Source: Crocinitomicaceae bacterium (GTDB taxonomy: Bacteria; Bacteroidota; Bacteroidia; Flavobacteriales_D; Crocinitomicaceae). Taken from it: a stretch of DNA of 64,000 nt. The stretch covers positions 1 through 64,000 of the forward strand of contig JAHENC010000002.1 of NCBI GenBank assembly GCA_024643365.1, written 5' to 3'. Of the stretch, positions 35,996 to 45,460 are shown piece after piece. The notes beneath the pieces are model-generated. The model made no database searches, was not told the DNA's origin, and worked only from the letters and a program-made list of their open reading frames with translations. The position numbers were made by a program, and so were the translations under genes. Each line of letters starts with the position of its first letter. Position 1 is the stretch's first letter.

Positions 35996-37135
35996 ATGAT
36001 CAAACGTTTTCTCTCCCTTCTTTTTTTAGCAGCATTATTCCTGCAAAGCTGTTCCGAGGATTTGAAACTAGCTGGTGACTTTAAAGAAACCGCAATTGTC
36101 TATGGTTTGTTGGATCAGGCGGACTCCTTACACTTCGTAAAAATTACCCGTGCTTTTATTGGTCCAGGGAATGCGTTGGATATTGCACAAATTGCGGATT
36201 CAAGTTACTTTGATCAAGTGGATGCTACGATTTCAGAAGTAGTAAATGGAACCGTTACACGAACTTGGATTTTGAAAGACACATTGATCCAAGACAAGGA
36301 TACCAACGGATATTTCTATGGTCCTGAGCAAAAAGTGTATTACTTCAAAACACTTCCAACGGGAGCCAACGAAGTAGTACAAACATCAACAGATCCGATG
36401 AAATCGTCATTGAAACCTACTGCTCGTTACCGCTTTTCCGCTAGCATTAACAACGGAGAATTTGAAGTGAGCAGCGAAACAGGCTTAGTTCGTGGGATTA
36501 CAACGAATTCAAGTTCTCAAAACTATACCTTCAAATTTGCAGATAGTCCCGGAGAGTATTTATCCTCAGGACTTGCGGTTTCTAACTCAGGTAATTCCTA
36601 CGTAATTAACGGACAACTTGATGTTGCATATAACGAATACATCGCTGGAGTTCCCTACACAAAATCTTATAATTGGAAGGTCGGTGAAAAAGAAGTTGTC
36701 CCAAATAGTTCTTTAACATTCTCCATAAGCGGAAGATCTTTTTATGACCTCATGAAGCAAAGTATCGTGCAAAACCTTGAAGTCGAAAAAAGAACGATGA
36801 AAGGAATTTACATCACGATCACCGGAGGAGCAGAAGAGTTTTACAACTACATTACAGTCAACAAGCCAAGTTCTGGACTTGCTCAAAGTAAACCAAGTTA
36901 CACCAACCTTTCTGTTACAAACGGGAAACGTGTGGTTGGAATATTCTCCTCACGTCAAACAGTGAAAATTTTCAAGCCTTTCTATACATCACCACAACAA
37001 GCATACATTCGCGCAATCGATAAGAAGAGCACACGTGAATTATGCCAAGGTCCCATCACAGGAAACTATTTGTTCTGTTCCAATCATCCTGGTGACAACA
37101 TTGTGAACCAAGAAGAATCCTACGCTTGTCAATAA
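35996..37135 (+). CDS. DUF4249-like lipoprotein
   Basis: 379 aa. Lipobox with Cys19 (FLAALFLQSCSEDL). The body begins with KETAIVYGLLDQADSLHFVKITRAFIG, a beta-sandwich opening like that of DUF4249 proteins, which in Bacteroidota are usually paired with a TonB-dependent receptor. No receptor gene adjoins it here. Probably attached to the outer membrane. Lies 32 nt after the FKBP lipoprotein, so it may share its transcript. The assignment to DUF4249 is by resemblance only. Confidence 0.65.
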   Translation: MIKRFLSLLFLAALFLQSCSEDLKLAGDFKETAIVYGLLDQADSLHFVKITRAFIGPGNALDIAQIADSSYFDQVDATISEVVNGTVTRTWILKDTLIQDKDTNGYFYGPEQKVYYFKTLPTGANEVVQTSTDPMKSSLKPTARYRFSASINNGEFEVSSETGLVRGITTNSSSQNYTFKFADSPGEYLSSGLAVSNSGNSYVINGQLDVAYNEYIAGVPYTKSYNWKVGEKEVVPNSSLTFSISGRSFYDLMKQSIVQNLEVEKRTMKGIYITITGGAEEFYNYITVNKPSSGLAQSKPSYTNLSVTNGKRVVGIFSSRQTVKIFKPFYTSPQQAYIRAIDKKSTRELCQGPITGNYLFCSNHPGDNIVNQEESYACQ

Positions 37136-37163
37136 TTTCTTAGGGTAAACTTCTAGGAGTTCG

Positions 37164-37171
37164 TATCTTTA
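37164..37171 (+). promoter_or_regulatory. Putative -7 box for priA
   Basis: TATCTTTA, one base off TAnnTTTG, beginning 13 nt before the GTG start of priA, which predicts a nearly leaderless mRNA. Confidence 0.4.
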
Positions 37172-37176
37172 CCCTT

Positions 37177-39660
37177 GTGAGTGAAAGAATAACTTATTTT
37201 GCAGATGTCCTGCTACCTGTTCCTATACATCAGGTGTTCACTTACCGCATTCCGTTTGAGTTAAACGACCATGTCCAAGCTGGACTCCGTGTCATCGTTC
37301 CCTTTGGGAAAAATAAATTACTCACCGGAATCGTCACAAGAATTCACGAAGAAGTACCAGCGGTTTATCAAGCAAAGTACATCCTTCACTTGCTCGATGA
37401 GCAACCCATCATTACGCCAAATCAATTGAAATTTTGGGATTGGATCTCTTCATATTACATGGCACCAATCGGGGATGTGATGAATGCAGCACTTCCAGCT
37501 AATTTCAAGTTGGCAAGTGAAACCAAAATCCGTCTACATCCTGAGTTTGATACAGCAGTTGATTTACTTCAAGAACGAGAGAAAACAGTTGTAGAGGCCT
37601 TGGAAATGAAGGACCAATTAAGCCTAAAAGAACTTTCAGATATTTTAGGAATCAAGACCATACAACCATTGATCAAAGCAATGATTGAACGTCGCATTGT
37701 TTCCTCCAGCGAAGAAATCAATGATCGCTATGCACCAAAAACACTGTTGTGCGTTTCCATAGGTGAAGCTTATTTAAAAGAGGAACAGCTTAATGAATTC
37801 ATTCAAGAATTAGAATCGACTTCCCGTGCTCAAAAACAAGTAGATGCAGTTCTTCAATTTCTTAAAATTGGCATGGAACAAGGTGGTATCCACCTACCGA
37901 TTTCAAAGAAAACCCTGCTAGAAAATGAAGTGAGTGCTTCAGCCATCAGTACCCTGGAGAAAAGAGGTTTCTTTGTCTTAGAGCGTTTTCAAATCGACCG
38001 ACTTTCTGGACTCAATCGCGAATTAAATGGTTTCAAACCACTAACCGATGCACAACAAACTGCCTTAACGAAAGTGGAAGACAGTTTTGAAGAAAAACAT
38101 GTGACATTATTGCATGGAGTAACCGGTTCAGGAAAAACAGAAATCTATGTCCAATTAATTCAAACCTATTTGGACCTCGGCAAGCAAGTCTTGTTTTTAC
38201 TGCCAGAAATTGCGTTAACAACCCAACTGATTCAGCGCTTGTCCGCCTATTTCGGCGAACAAGTTGGCGTCTACCATTCGAAGTTCAATCAGAATGAACG
38301 TGTGGAAATCTGGAATCATGTCCTGCACAACGACCCAAACAAATACCGAATCATTCTCGGCGCACGCAGTGCTGTTTTCCTTCCCTTTCAAGACCTTGGA
38401 TTCATCATTGTTGATGAAGAACACGAAAGCTCCTTTAAACAATATGATCCTTCTCCACGCTACAATGCAAGAGATGCAGCCATTGTACTCGGTTCCCTGC
38501 ACAACGCTAAAGTGCTCCTTGGAACAGCAACACCTGCATTGGAAACCTATTACAATGCAAAACAGGGGAAATTCGGCTTGGTTGAATTGAACGAACGCTA
38601 CAAAGGACTCAAATTACCAGAGATTTGGTGTGCAGATCTGAAACGAGAACGAAAATTAAAAAACATGCAATCGCATTTTACCCCCATGATTTTGGAGGAA
38701 ATGCAATCCGCACTCAATAAAGGAGAACAAGTTATGTTGTTCCAAAACCGTAGAGGTTATACACCGTTATGGTCCTGTGAAGTCTGTAATTGGACACCAA
38801 AATGCACCAATTGCGACGTTTCCCTTACCTACCATAAACACAGTAATTTATTAAAATGTCATTACTGTAGTTTCACCACCGCTCCGGTTGGAAGTTGCAC
38901 AGCTTGTGGAAGCAATCGCCTACAAATGCTCGGATTTGGCACCGAGAAAATTGAGGATGAACTGTCGATCATGTTCCCGAATAAAGTGGTCAAGCGACTC
39001 GATTTGGACACAACACGTTCGAAACATGCCTATGAGGAAATCATCGAAGAATTTGAACAACGTCGCATTGACATTCTTATTGGAACCCAAATGATCACCA
39101 AAGGATTGGATTTCGATCACGTTTCCATGGTTGGAATTCTCGATGCCGACATGTTATTGAATCGACCAGATTTTCGTGCTTACGAACGTTCCTATCAACT
39201 GATGTCTCAAGTGGCCGGTAGAGCAGGACGAAAAGATAAACGTGGAAAAGTCATCATCCAAACAGGAAATCCAGATCATTGGGTGATTCAATTAGTACAA
39301 GAGCACGACTACAAAGGATTCTATCAGCAAGAAATCATTGAACGTCAAAACTTTTTTTATCCGCCGTTCTACAAAATGATTCAATTGACCTTGAAAAATA
39401 CGAACGAACAGTTGGTACACGCGGCTTCCATAGAATTAGCGGATCAACTAAAAAACGTATTCAAGGAACGTGTATTGGGACCTGAATTCCCGATTATTAA
39501 ACGCATTCAAAATTACTATTTGAAGGAAATCAAGTTGAAGATTGAACGCAGTGCACCTGAGCGAAAAGTCAAGGAGAAAATCCGCGAAATCATCGATCAA
39601 TTTTATGCAAAACCAGCAAACAAGTCCGTTAAAATTGTGATCGACGTCGATCCAATGTAA
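37177..39660 (+). CDS. priA: Primosomal protein N' (replication restart helicase PriA)
   Basis: 827 aa, starting with GTG. Superfamily 2 3'-5' helicase that recognises stalled forks and reloads the replicative helicase. The N-terminal 3'BD domain (1-100) has ADVLLPVPIHQVFTYRIP. Walker A is GVTGSGKT (314-321), Walker B IVDEEHESSFKQYDP, and the zinc ribbon pairs lie at CEVCNWTPKCTNCD and CHYCS...CTACGS. Motif V/VI blocks LIGTQMITKGLDFDHV and QVAGRAGRKDKRG are intact. It is followed by a terminator and the convergent rpoD gene. Confidence 0.96.
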   Translation: MSERITYFADVLLPVPIHQVFTYRIPFELNDHVQAGLRVIVPFGKNKLLTGIVTRIHEEVPAVYQAKYILHLLDEQPIITPNQLKFWDWISSYYMAPIGDVMNAALPANFKLASETKIRLHPEFDTAVDLLQEREKTVVEALEMKDQLSLKELSDILGIKTIQPLIKAMIERRIVSSSEEINDRYAPKTLLCVSIGEAYLKEEQLNEFIQELESTSRAQKQVDAVLQFLKIGMEQGGIHLPISKKTLLENEVSASAISTLEKRGFFVLERFQIDRLSGLNRELNGFKPLTDAQQTALTKVEDSFEEKHVTLLHGVTGSGKTEIYVQLIQTYLDLGKQVLFLLPEIALTTQLIQRLSAYFGEQVGVYHSKFNQNERVEIWNHVLHNDPNKYRIILGARSAVFLPFQDLGFIIVDEEHESSFKQYDPSPRYNARDAAIVLGSLHNAKVLLGTATPALETYYNAKQGKFGLVELNERYKGLKLPEIWCADLKRERKLKNMQSHFTPMILEEMQSALNKGEQVMLFQNRRGYTPLWSCEVCNWTPKCTNCDVSLTYHKHSNLLKCHYCSFTTAPVGSCTACGSNRLQMLGFGTEKIEDELSIMFPNKVVKRLDLDTTRSKHAYEEIIEEFEQRRIDILIGTQMITKGLDFDHVSMVGILDADMLLNRPDFRAYERSYQLMSQVAGRAGRKDKRGKVIIQTGNPDHWVIQLVQEHDYKGFYQQEIIERQNFFYPPFYKMIQLTLKNTNEQLVHAASIELADQLKNVFKERVLGPEFPIIKRIQNYYLKEIKLKIERSAPERKVKEKIREIIDQFYAKPANKSVKIVIDVDPM

Positions 39661-39672
39661 TCTCAAGACATA

Positions 39673-39703
39673 AAAAAAGGAATCCTTTCGAACTCCTTTT
39701 CAA
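39673..39703. terminator. Terminator between priA and rpoD (convergent)
   Basis: AAAAGGA (39675-39681) pairs with TCCTTTT (39694-39700), with an A-run before and a T-run in the stem. It lies between the two converging genes and could serve both. Confidence 0.65.
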
Positions 39704-39766
39704 TGCTATTCAAAGCCGGCCAACAAGTGGTTTACTGGTGGTAGGTGGTTATTGACCCGCCTTGAA

Positions 39767-40636
39767 TTATCCTAAATAACTTTTCAGTACTCTGTTCTTT
39801 GTTGTGTGTTTCAAACGACGAATCGCTTTTTCTTTGATTTGACGAACACGTTCACGAGTTAGGTCAAACTTGTCTCCAATTTCTTCTAACGAAAGTGGCG
39901 CTTTTCCTTCCAAACCGTAAAACATACTAATCACTTCGCTTTCTCTTGGTGTCAACGAAGTTAATGATCTGCGGATATCGCTTCTCAAAGACTCTAGAAC
40001 CAAATTTGCTTCCGGACTAGGCAATGAATCACCTTGCATGACATCATACATACTAGATGTCGATTCATCTCCTTCGATTAATGGAGCATCCATAGATACG
40101 TGGCGTCCGTTTTGTGAAAGTGTTTGTTTCACTTCCTCTGGAGTTACGTTCAAGAACTCAGCTAATTCATCCGCCGAAGGTGGACGCTCTAATTTTTGTT
40201 CTAATTCCGAATAGGCACGGTTAATTTTGTTGATGTTACCGATTTTATTCAACGGTAAACGAACGATACGCGCTTGTTCAGCTAACGCTTGAAGAATCGA
40301 CTGACGAATCCACCATACAGCGTATGAAATGAATTTAAATCCACGTGTTTCGTCAAAACGCTCAGCAGCTTTAATCAATCCCAAGTTTCCTTCGTTGATC
40401 AAATCCGGCAAAGCCAAACCTTGATTTTGATATTGTTTAGATACAGAAACAACGAAACGTAAATTCGCCTTCGTTAAGCGTTCAAGTGCGACACGGTCAC
40501 CTGCTTTGATGCGTCGAGCTAACTCAACTTCTTCATCTGCAGTGATCAGGTCAACACGACCGATTTCCTGTAAATACTTGTCTAAAGATGCGGTTTCCCT
40601 ATTGGTAACCTGTTTTGCGATTTTTAACTGCCTCAT
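39767..40636 (-). CDS. rpoD: Primary RNA polymerase sigma factor (sigma-70, RpoD/SigA type)
   Basis: 289 aa: the short Bacteroidota form without region 1.1 and the long non-conserved insert of proteobacterial RpoD. Regions 1.2 ([19 protein letters not shown]), 2 ([40 protein letters not shown]), 3 ([16 protein letters not shown]) and 4.2 ([21 protein letters not shown]) are intact. It directs transcription from TTG/TAnnTTTG promoters such as those listed here. Single-gene unit; the 226-nt gap upstream (to 40862) has a GCCG-AAA-CGGC stem-loop at 40730-40740 but no clear box. Confidence 0.96.
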   Translation of the reverse strand: MRQLKIAKQVTNRETASLDKYLQEIGRVDLITADEEVELARRIKAGDRVALERLTKANLRFVVSVSKQYQNQGLALPDLINEGNLGLIKAAERFDETRGFKFISYAVWWIRQSILQALAEQARIVRLPLNKIGNINKINRAYSELEQKLERPPSADELAEFLNVTPEEVKQTLSQNGRHVSMDAPLIEGDESTSSMYDVMQGDSLPSPEANLVLESLRSDIRRSLTSLTPRESEVISMFYGLEGKAPLSLEEIGDKFDLTRERVRQIKEKAIRRLKHTTKNRVLKSYLG

Positions 40637-40862
40637 TTTTTTTGATTGTTGCGTGTCCTTTTACTCACATAAAGAAGAAAAGGTTCAGTTTTAACGCACT
40701 TTTTTTCATTAAGTAACGTTTTTTCGAGCCGAAACGGCCTGTAAATGAATATTGATGGCACTTGGATGAATATTGCAATTGACTGATTGACTTAACATTA
40801 AATTTATTTTCCAAAAAATATATGAAAGCAAAAAAAAAGCAGTTATAGATAAAAAAACTTTC

Positions 40863-41225
40863 ATGAAAAATCGTCAATGTTTAGAATGTTCCATCAAACT
40901 TGTGGGAAGAAGAGATCAAAAATTTTGTTCGGATTACTGCCGAAACTCTTTTAACAACCGAATCAATGAAGACGCAAACATGGTTGTTAGAAGAATAAAT
41001 GCCATTTTACGGAAAAATAGAAGAATCCTTGCGAACTTGAATCCAGATGGAAAACGAACCGTTGAAGGCATGCTCCTCGCAGAGGAAGGATTTAATTTTC
41101 ATTATTACACCAATGTTTATTCTACAAGAAAAGGTTCTAGTTACGTATTTTGTTACGATTTTGGTTATATTCGACTCAATAATGACCAATTCATGTTGGT
41201 CCAGAAACAAGACTACGTAAAATAA
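40863..41225 (+). CDS. Small zinc-ribbon protein of unknown function
   Basis: 120 aa. The first 30 residues form a four-cysteine zinc ribbon, CLECSIKL ... QKFCSDYCRNSFNN. A helical middle (NMVVRRINAILRKNRRIL) and a C-terminal half with aromatic residues (FHYYTNVYSTRKGSSYVFCYDFGY) follow. The fold suggests nucleic acid or protein binding, but no function is known to me. It lies 8 nt upstream of the DUF2130 gene and is probably co-transcribed with it. Confidence 0.75.
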   Translation: MKNRQCLECSIKLVGRRDQKFCSDYCRNSFNNRINEDANMVVRRINAILRKNRRILANLNPDGKRTVEGMLLAEEGFNFHYYTNVYSTRKGSSYVFCYDFGYIRLNNDQFMLVQKQDYVK

Positions 41226-41233
41226 AGCCCTTC

Positions 41234-42499
41234 ATGACAGCGAACGAACAAATCAAGTGTCCAAATTGTGGGACAAACATCGATGTAACAAATATTCTTT
41301 CTCACCAACTAGAGGCAGAATATCAAGCGAAATATCAAGCTCAAATACATTCTGAACAAACAAAGATGAATGAGCTTGTCGATAAACTTCGCGAAGAAAA
41401 GCAGGCATTTGAAGAAAAGAAAAAAAGAGAAAACGAACTGTTTCATGAGCGCCTTGAGAAGTCCATCATCGAGGAACGTAGCAAAATTGAAGAGAAACTA
41501 AAACTGAAAATCGCGAAAGAACAAGGTGCACAAATGGATGCCTTGCAGAAAGAACTCAATGAAAAGTCCGCACAGGTTAGTGAACTCAACAAAACAAAAG
41601 CGGAAGTTGAACGACTCAAACGCGAAAAAGAAGAAGCACAGTCCATTGCGCAGTTAGCGGCGGAAACCAAAATGAATGAACTCCTTCAACTCGAGAAAGA
41701 GAAAATTAAAAAATTGGTCGAGAACAGCAATGAACTTCGCATCAAGGAACTACAGAAGAAACTTGAGGATCAAAAGAACCTCACAGAGGAAATGATTCGC
41801 AAGCAAGAACAAGGCTCCATGCAATTACAAGGAGAAGTTCAAGAATTGGCAATTGAAGAATGGTTGGGAACACAATTTCCATTGGACACCATTGAAGAAA
41901 TCAAAAAAGGTGCACGTGGCGGCGATTGCATACAGATTGTGAATACTCGCAGTGATCAAAATTGCGGGAAAATCTATTACGAAAGTAAGCGCACCAAAGA
42001 TTTTCAACCTGGATGGATTGCGAAATTCAAAGCGGACATGCGCGAAAAAGGAGCAGATATCGGTGTCCTAGTGACAGAAGCTATGCCTTCGGATTTACAA
42101 CGAATGGGAATGAAGGATGGTGTATACGTTTGTACCTATGAAGAATTCAAAGGATTGTCGGGAGTACTGCGTGAAACCGTGATCCAAGTGCATGCTGCAT
42201 TGGGGTCACAGGTCAATCGTGGAGATAAAATGCACATGTTGTACGATTTCCTTACCAGCACGAATTTCCGCATGCAAGTAGAGGCAATCGTGGAAGGATT
42301 CACCTCCATGAAAAATGGACTCGAAACCGAAAAACGTTCTATGCAACGCATTTGGAAAGAACGGGAAAAACAAATAGAAAAGGTTATCATGAATACCATT
42401 GATATGCATGCCTCCATCCGTGGAATTGCTGGAAATGCGATTCAAAGTGTCAAGGCCCTAGAATTACCAGGAGAAAGTGAAGATGAAATTAACGAATAG
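41234..42499 (+). CDS. DUF2130 domain-containing coiled-coil protein
   Basis: 421 aa. N-terminal zinc-finger-like pair (IKCPNCGTNIDVTNIL), a long charged coiled coil (about 35-205), then the DUF2130 domain (about 205-380) with EEWLGTQFPLDTIEEIKKGARGGD-type block and YESKRTKDFQPGWI, which has the look of a restriction-nuclease-like fold (E-x-K). Function unproven. The stop overlaps the start of the downstream alpha/beta hydrolase by 17 nt. Confidence 0.85.
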   Translation: MTANEQIKCPNCGTNIDVTNILSHQLEAEYQAKYQAQIHSEQTKMNELVDKLREEKQAFEEKKKRENELFHERLEKSIIEERSKIEEKLKLKIAKEQGAQMDALQKELNEKSAQVSELNKTKAEVERLKREKEEAQSIAQLAAETKMNELLQLEKEKIKKLVENSNELRIKELQKKLEDQKNLTEEMIRKQEQGSMQLQGEVQELAIEEWLGTQFPLDTIEEIKKGARGGDCIQIVNTRSDQNCGKIYYESKRTKDFQPGWIAKFKADMREKGADIGVLVTEAMPSDLQRMGMKDGVYVCTYEEFKGLSGVLRETVIQVHAALGSQVNRGDKMHMLYDFLTSTNFRMQVEAIVEGFTSMKNGLETEKRSMQRIWKEREKQIEKVIMNTIDMHASIRGIAGNAIQSVKALELPGESEDEINE

Positions 42500-43307
42500 T
42501 AGATACACCGGTTCAGCCGAAAGACAAAGCCTCATTGATCTCGAAATTCCAGAAAAGTTTAATGGAGAACTGATTCTTTTCGTTCACGGATTCATGGGAT
42601 TCAAAGACTGGGGAGCATGGAACCTCGTTCAGCAGTATTTCACGGAGAAAAACTATGGATTCTGTAAATTCAATTTGAGTCACAACGGAGGCACAATTGA
42701 AAACGGAATTGACTTTCCTGATGAAAAAGCCTTTGGTGAAAATTGTTATTCATACGAAGTGCAAGATATCGAAGCGGTACTTCATTGGATTACGCAAAAA
42801 GCGTTGGATATTCAGGGGATTCACCTCATTGGACATTCCAGAGGTGGTGGGGATGTCATCTTGGCTGGAAGAAATTTACAAACTACTTTTCCGCTTCGTT
42901 CCATTCATACTTGGGCAGCAATTTCAAATATTGGGTCTCGTTTCCCTGAAGATCTTGCACATGAACAATGGAAAAAAGAAGGTGTCCGCTACATTGAAAA
43001 CGGACGAACCAAACAAAAACTCCCACAGTATTTTTCCTTGTATGAAGATTATGAAAGAAATGCGGTCTCATTGAACATTGAAAACGCGATTAAAGCGTTA
43101 AGTATTCCTGTTTCCTTGTATCACGGAGATACGGATATTTCCGTACCCATACAAGAAGGCTATGATTTAGCTAATTGGAAAGAAATTGAATTACATGTAA
43201 TCACAAATGCAGATCATGTCTTTGGCGCGAAGCATCCTTGGAAAAATACAGCGCTTCCCTCTACCCTTTTTGAACTTTGTGAACTGACACTAAATCAACT
43301 GAAATAA
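42483..43307 (+). CDS. Alpha/beta hydrolase
   Basis: 274 aa from the ATG at 42483; a GTG two codons upstream (42477) is possible. The fold is shown by LILFVHGFMGFKDWG (oxyanion region), the nucleophile elbow GHSRGGG with Ser at about residue 121, an Asp in LYHGDTDISVPI and the catalytic His in ITNADHVFG. Probably an esterase or lipase of unknown substrate. No signal peptide. Last gene of the zinc-ribbon/DUF2130/hydrolase set, closed by a terminator. Confidence 0.85.
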   Translation: MKLTNSRYTGSAERQSLIDLEIPEKFNGELILFVHGFMGFKDWGAWNLVQQYFTEKNYGFCKFNLSHNGGTIENGIDFPDEKAFGENCYSYEVQDIEAVLHWITQKALDIQGIHLIGHSRGGGDVILAGRNLQTTFPLRSIHTWAAISNIGSRFPEDLAHEQWKKEGVRYIENGRTKQKLPQYFSLYEDYERNAVSLNIENAIKALSIPVSLYHGDTDISVPIQEGYDLANWKEIELHVITNADHVFGAKHPWKNTALPSTLFELCELTLNQLK

Positions 43308-43335
43308 AAAAGGCTGCAGAAATCTACAGCCTTGA
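43303..43335. terminator. Terminator between the hydrolase gene and tRNA-His
   Basis: AAGGCTG (43310-43316) pairs with CAGCCTT (43327-43333). On the minus strand it is followed by a T-run, so it best serves tRNA-His; it also lies right after the hydrolase stop. Confidence 0.75.
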
Positions 43336-43341
43336 AAAGTG

Positions 43342-43416
43342 GGAGAAAGACGGGTCTCGAACCCGCGACCTCTGGTACCACAAACCAGCGCTCTAACCAA
43401 CTGAGCTACATTCTCC
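43342..43416 (-). tRNA. tRNA-His (GTG anticodon)
   Basis: Full cloverleaf on the minus strand. Anticodon stem CTGGT/ACCAG encloses TTGTGGT, giving GTG (His). D-stem GCTC/GAGC, T-arm GCGGG-TTCGAGA-CCCGT. The extra 5' G (position -1) pairs with C73, the tRNA-His identity element, and is encoded. One T-T mismatch lies in the acceptor stem (positions 6-67). CCA is not encoded in full. A TATATTTG box lies upstream on this strand. Confidence 0.95.
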
Positions 43417-43430
43417 GTTTTACGTGGGTG

Positions 43431-43438
43431 CAAATATA
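43431..43438 (-). promoter_or_regulatory. Putative -7 box for tRNA-His
   Basis: TATATTTG on the minus strand, an exact TAnnTTTG match, 14 nt upstream of the tRNA 5' end, a suitable distance for a stable RNA with a short 5' leader. Confidence 0.55.
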
Positions 43439-43577
43439 TTAAATCTTATTTAATTTTGGTAATACTACACGAAACTCATTTCATTTTTTTTATGATTTTT
43501 TCTACATGTGACTAAAGTTTCATTTCATTTTCCAAATTCCTTGTAACTTTCAATCTTGAAAACAACACCAAACTAAG

Positions 43578-44183
43578 ATGAGAAAAAAGGTCGATTTTTT
43601 ACCAGAACATTTAGAGAATAGTTATTCTTTTGAAACGTACAAAACCTTTGTTACAGATTTAGTCGCTCAAGGAAAAACATCCGGGCCAGAACAGCGTGAA
43701 GATCTCATTCATTATACAGAATTAAACGCAAAGCGTATGAAGCGCATTGAAAAAACGACTGTATTAACAGAAGAACTTAAGGCGAGTCTTGCTCGCATCA
43801 AAGAATCGTTCACTTGGATCCTGATCAGTGAAGCATGGTGTGGCGATGCGGCTCAAATTGTTCCTGTTATTGGAAAAATTGTAGATCAAAATTCAAAAAT
43901 CGATTTGAAAATCATCCTCCGAGATGAGCATTTAAGTATCATGGATCACTACTTAACAAATGGTAGTAAGTCCATTCCGAAATTAATCTGCTTGGATCAA
44001 GACTTTCAAGAAGTTTTTGTTTGGGGTCCACGTCCAAAATCGATTCAACAAGTGGTGACGGATGCCAAAGCGGAAGGAATCTCAGATCATACCATTTTAG
44101 TTGAACGCTTGCAAAATGCATATAATCTTGATCACACAAGATCCATTCAGAACGAAATGAACGAACTTATTGACCTACTCTAG
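43578..44183 (+). CDS. Thioredoxin-fold family protein
   Basis: 201 aa. The thioredoxin fold occupies about residues 65-170, with the motif EAWCGDAAQIVPVIGKI in place of the usual WCxxC: the second cysteine is missing, as in a known sub-family with WCGDA. The cis-Pro-containing SKSIPKLICLD is kept. It may bind or reduce a substrate with one cysteine; its role is unknown. A weak box TAACTTTC lies at 43544-43551. Confidence 0.85.
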   Translation: MRKKVDFLPEHLENSYSFETYKTFVTDLVAQGKTSGPEQREDLIHYTELNAKRMKRIEKTTVLTEELKASLARIKESFTWILISEAWCGDAAQIVPVIGKIVDQNSKIDLKIILRDEHLSIMDHYLTNGSKSIPKLICLDQDFQEVFVWGPRPKSIQQVVTDAKAEGISDHTILVERLQNAYNLDHTRSIQNEMNELIDLL

Positions 44184-44198
44184 GTGAAATTATTTCAA

Positions 44199-44240
44199 AA
44201 AAAAAGCCCTGACAATTCGATTGCCAGGGCTTTTTAATTT
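44199..44240. terminator. Bidirectional terminator between thioredoxin-fold gene and hppD
   Basis: AAAAAGCCCTG (44201-44211) and CAGGGCTTTTT (44225-44235) form an 11-bp stem, with ATT/AAT continuing inside it. The A-run and T-run make it work in both directions. Confidence 0.92.
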
Positions 44241-44257
44241 TGACTAAAGTCACGCTA

Positions 44258-45421
44258 TTAAAGCGTCCCTCTATTTTCTTGTTCTCTTTCAATTGATTCG
44301 AACAATGCTTTAAAATTTCCTTTACCGAAGGACTGTGCGCCTTTTCGTTGGATGATTTCAAAGAACATTGTTGGACGATCCACTACTGGTTTCGTAAACA
44401 ACTGCAATAAGTATCCTTCTTCATCACGGTCGATTAAAATTCCGTGTTGTTTCAACACTTCCACATCTTCTTCGATATCACCTACTCGCTCGAGTAAGTC
44501 ATCGTAGTATGTTTCTGGAACATACAAGAATTCCACACCGCGGTCGCGCATCGCGGAAACCGTAGCTACGATATCGTTTGTCGCAACAGCAATGTGTTGA
44601 ACACCTGCTCCTTTGTAAAAATCAATGTACTCTTCTATTTGAGATTTTTTCTTTCCTTCTGCTGGTTCGTTGATTGGGAATTTAATACGTCCGTTACCGT
44701 TCGACATCACCTTAGACATCAATGCGGTAAATTCCGTAGAAATATCGTTATCATCGAACGAAATGATTTGAGCAAAGCCCATTACTTTTTTGTAGAAATC
44801 ACACCAAGTATTCATTTCATGCCAATCCACATTACCAACCATATGGTCGATGAATTTGAGTCCCGTTGGTTCTGGATTGTAGTGAGATTCCCATTTTTTG
44901 AATCCTGGCAAGAAAATTCCGTCGTAATTTTTACGTTCCACAAATATATGAACCGTTTCACCATAGGTGTGAATTCCTGAACGAATAACGTATCCATTTG
45001 CATCTTCTTCACGTGTCGGCTCCATAAATGGTTTAGCTCCGCGTTTTGTCGTTTCTTCAAATGCCTTCGTCGCGTCTTCAACCCAAAGTGCGATGACTTT
45101 GACTCCATCACCATGCTTGTTGATGTGTTCGTTAATTGGACCGTCCGAAGTCAAAGGTGTTGTTAGTACCAAACGGATTTTTTCCTGCTTCAACACATAA
45201 GATACTCTGTCCTTCATTCCAGTTTCTAGTCCTGCGTATGCCTCAGATTGAAAACCGAAAGCAGTTTTGTAAAAATGTGCGGATTGTTTTGCATTCCCCA
45301 CATACAATTCAACATAATCTGTTCCTAGAAGTGGAAGGAAGTCTTCTGCATCGGAGAATAACTTTTCTAAACTATATTCTACGTTCTGTAGATCTTTTAA
45401 ATTTTTAATTTCTGCTGCCAT
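44258..45421 (-). CDS. hppD: 4-hydroxyphenylpyruvate dioxygenase
   Basis: 387 aa. Converts 4-hydroxyphenylpyruvate to homogentisate, the second step of tyrosine breakdown. Two vicinal-oxygen-chelate domains. The Fe(II) ligands are visible: His193 (DHMVGNV), His276 (QHIAVATND) and Glu355 (MFFEIIQR). The C-terminal substrate-gating helix (GNFKALFESIEREQ) is present. It follows hmgA by 39 nt on the same strand, so the two steps are made from one mRNA. Confidence 0.96.
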   Translation of the reverse strand: MAAEIKNLKDLQNVEYSLEKLFSDAEDFLPLLGTDYVELYVGNAKQSAHFYKTAFGFQSEAYAGLETGMKDRVSYVLKQEKIRLVLTTPLTSDGPINEHINKHGDGVKVIALWVEDATKAFEETTKRGAKPFMEPTREEDANGYVIRSGIHTYGETVHIFVERKNYDGIFLPGFKKWESHYNPEPTGLKFIDHMVGNVDWHEMNTWCDFYKKVMGFAQIISFDDNDISTEFTALMSKVMSNGNGRIKFPINEPAEGKKKSQIEEYIDFYKGAGVQHIAVATNDIVATVSAMRDRGVEFLYVPETYYDDLLERVGDIEEDVEVLKQHGILIDRDEEGYLLQLFTKPVVDRPTMFFEIIQRKGAQSFGKGNFKALFESIEREQENRGTL

Positions 45422-45460
45422 GTTCTTAAATTCTTTGCAATATTATTGAAAATTTAGGAC

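Noticed and set aside
41443-41670. Ser/Cys-rich minus-strand open frame
   Set aside because: Antisense to the DUF2130 coiled coil; repetitive composition reflects Glu/Lys codons read backwards.
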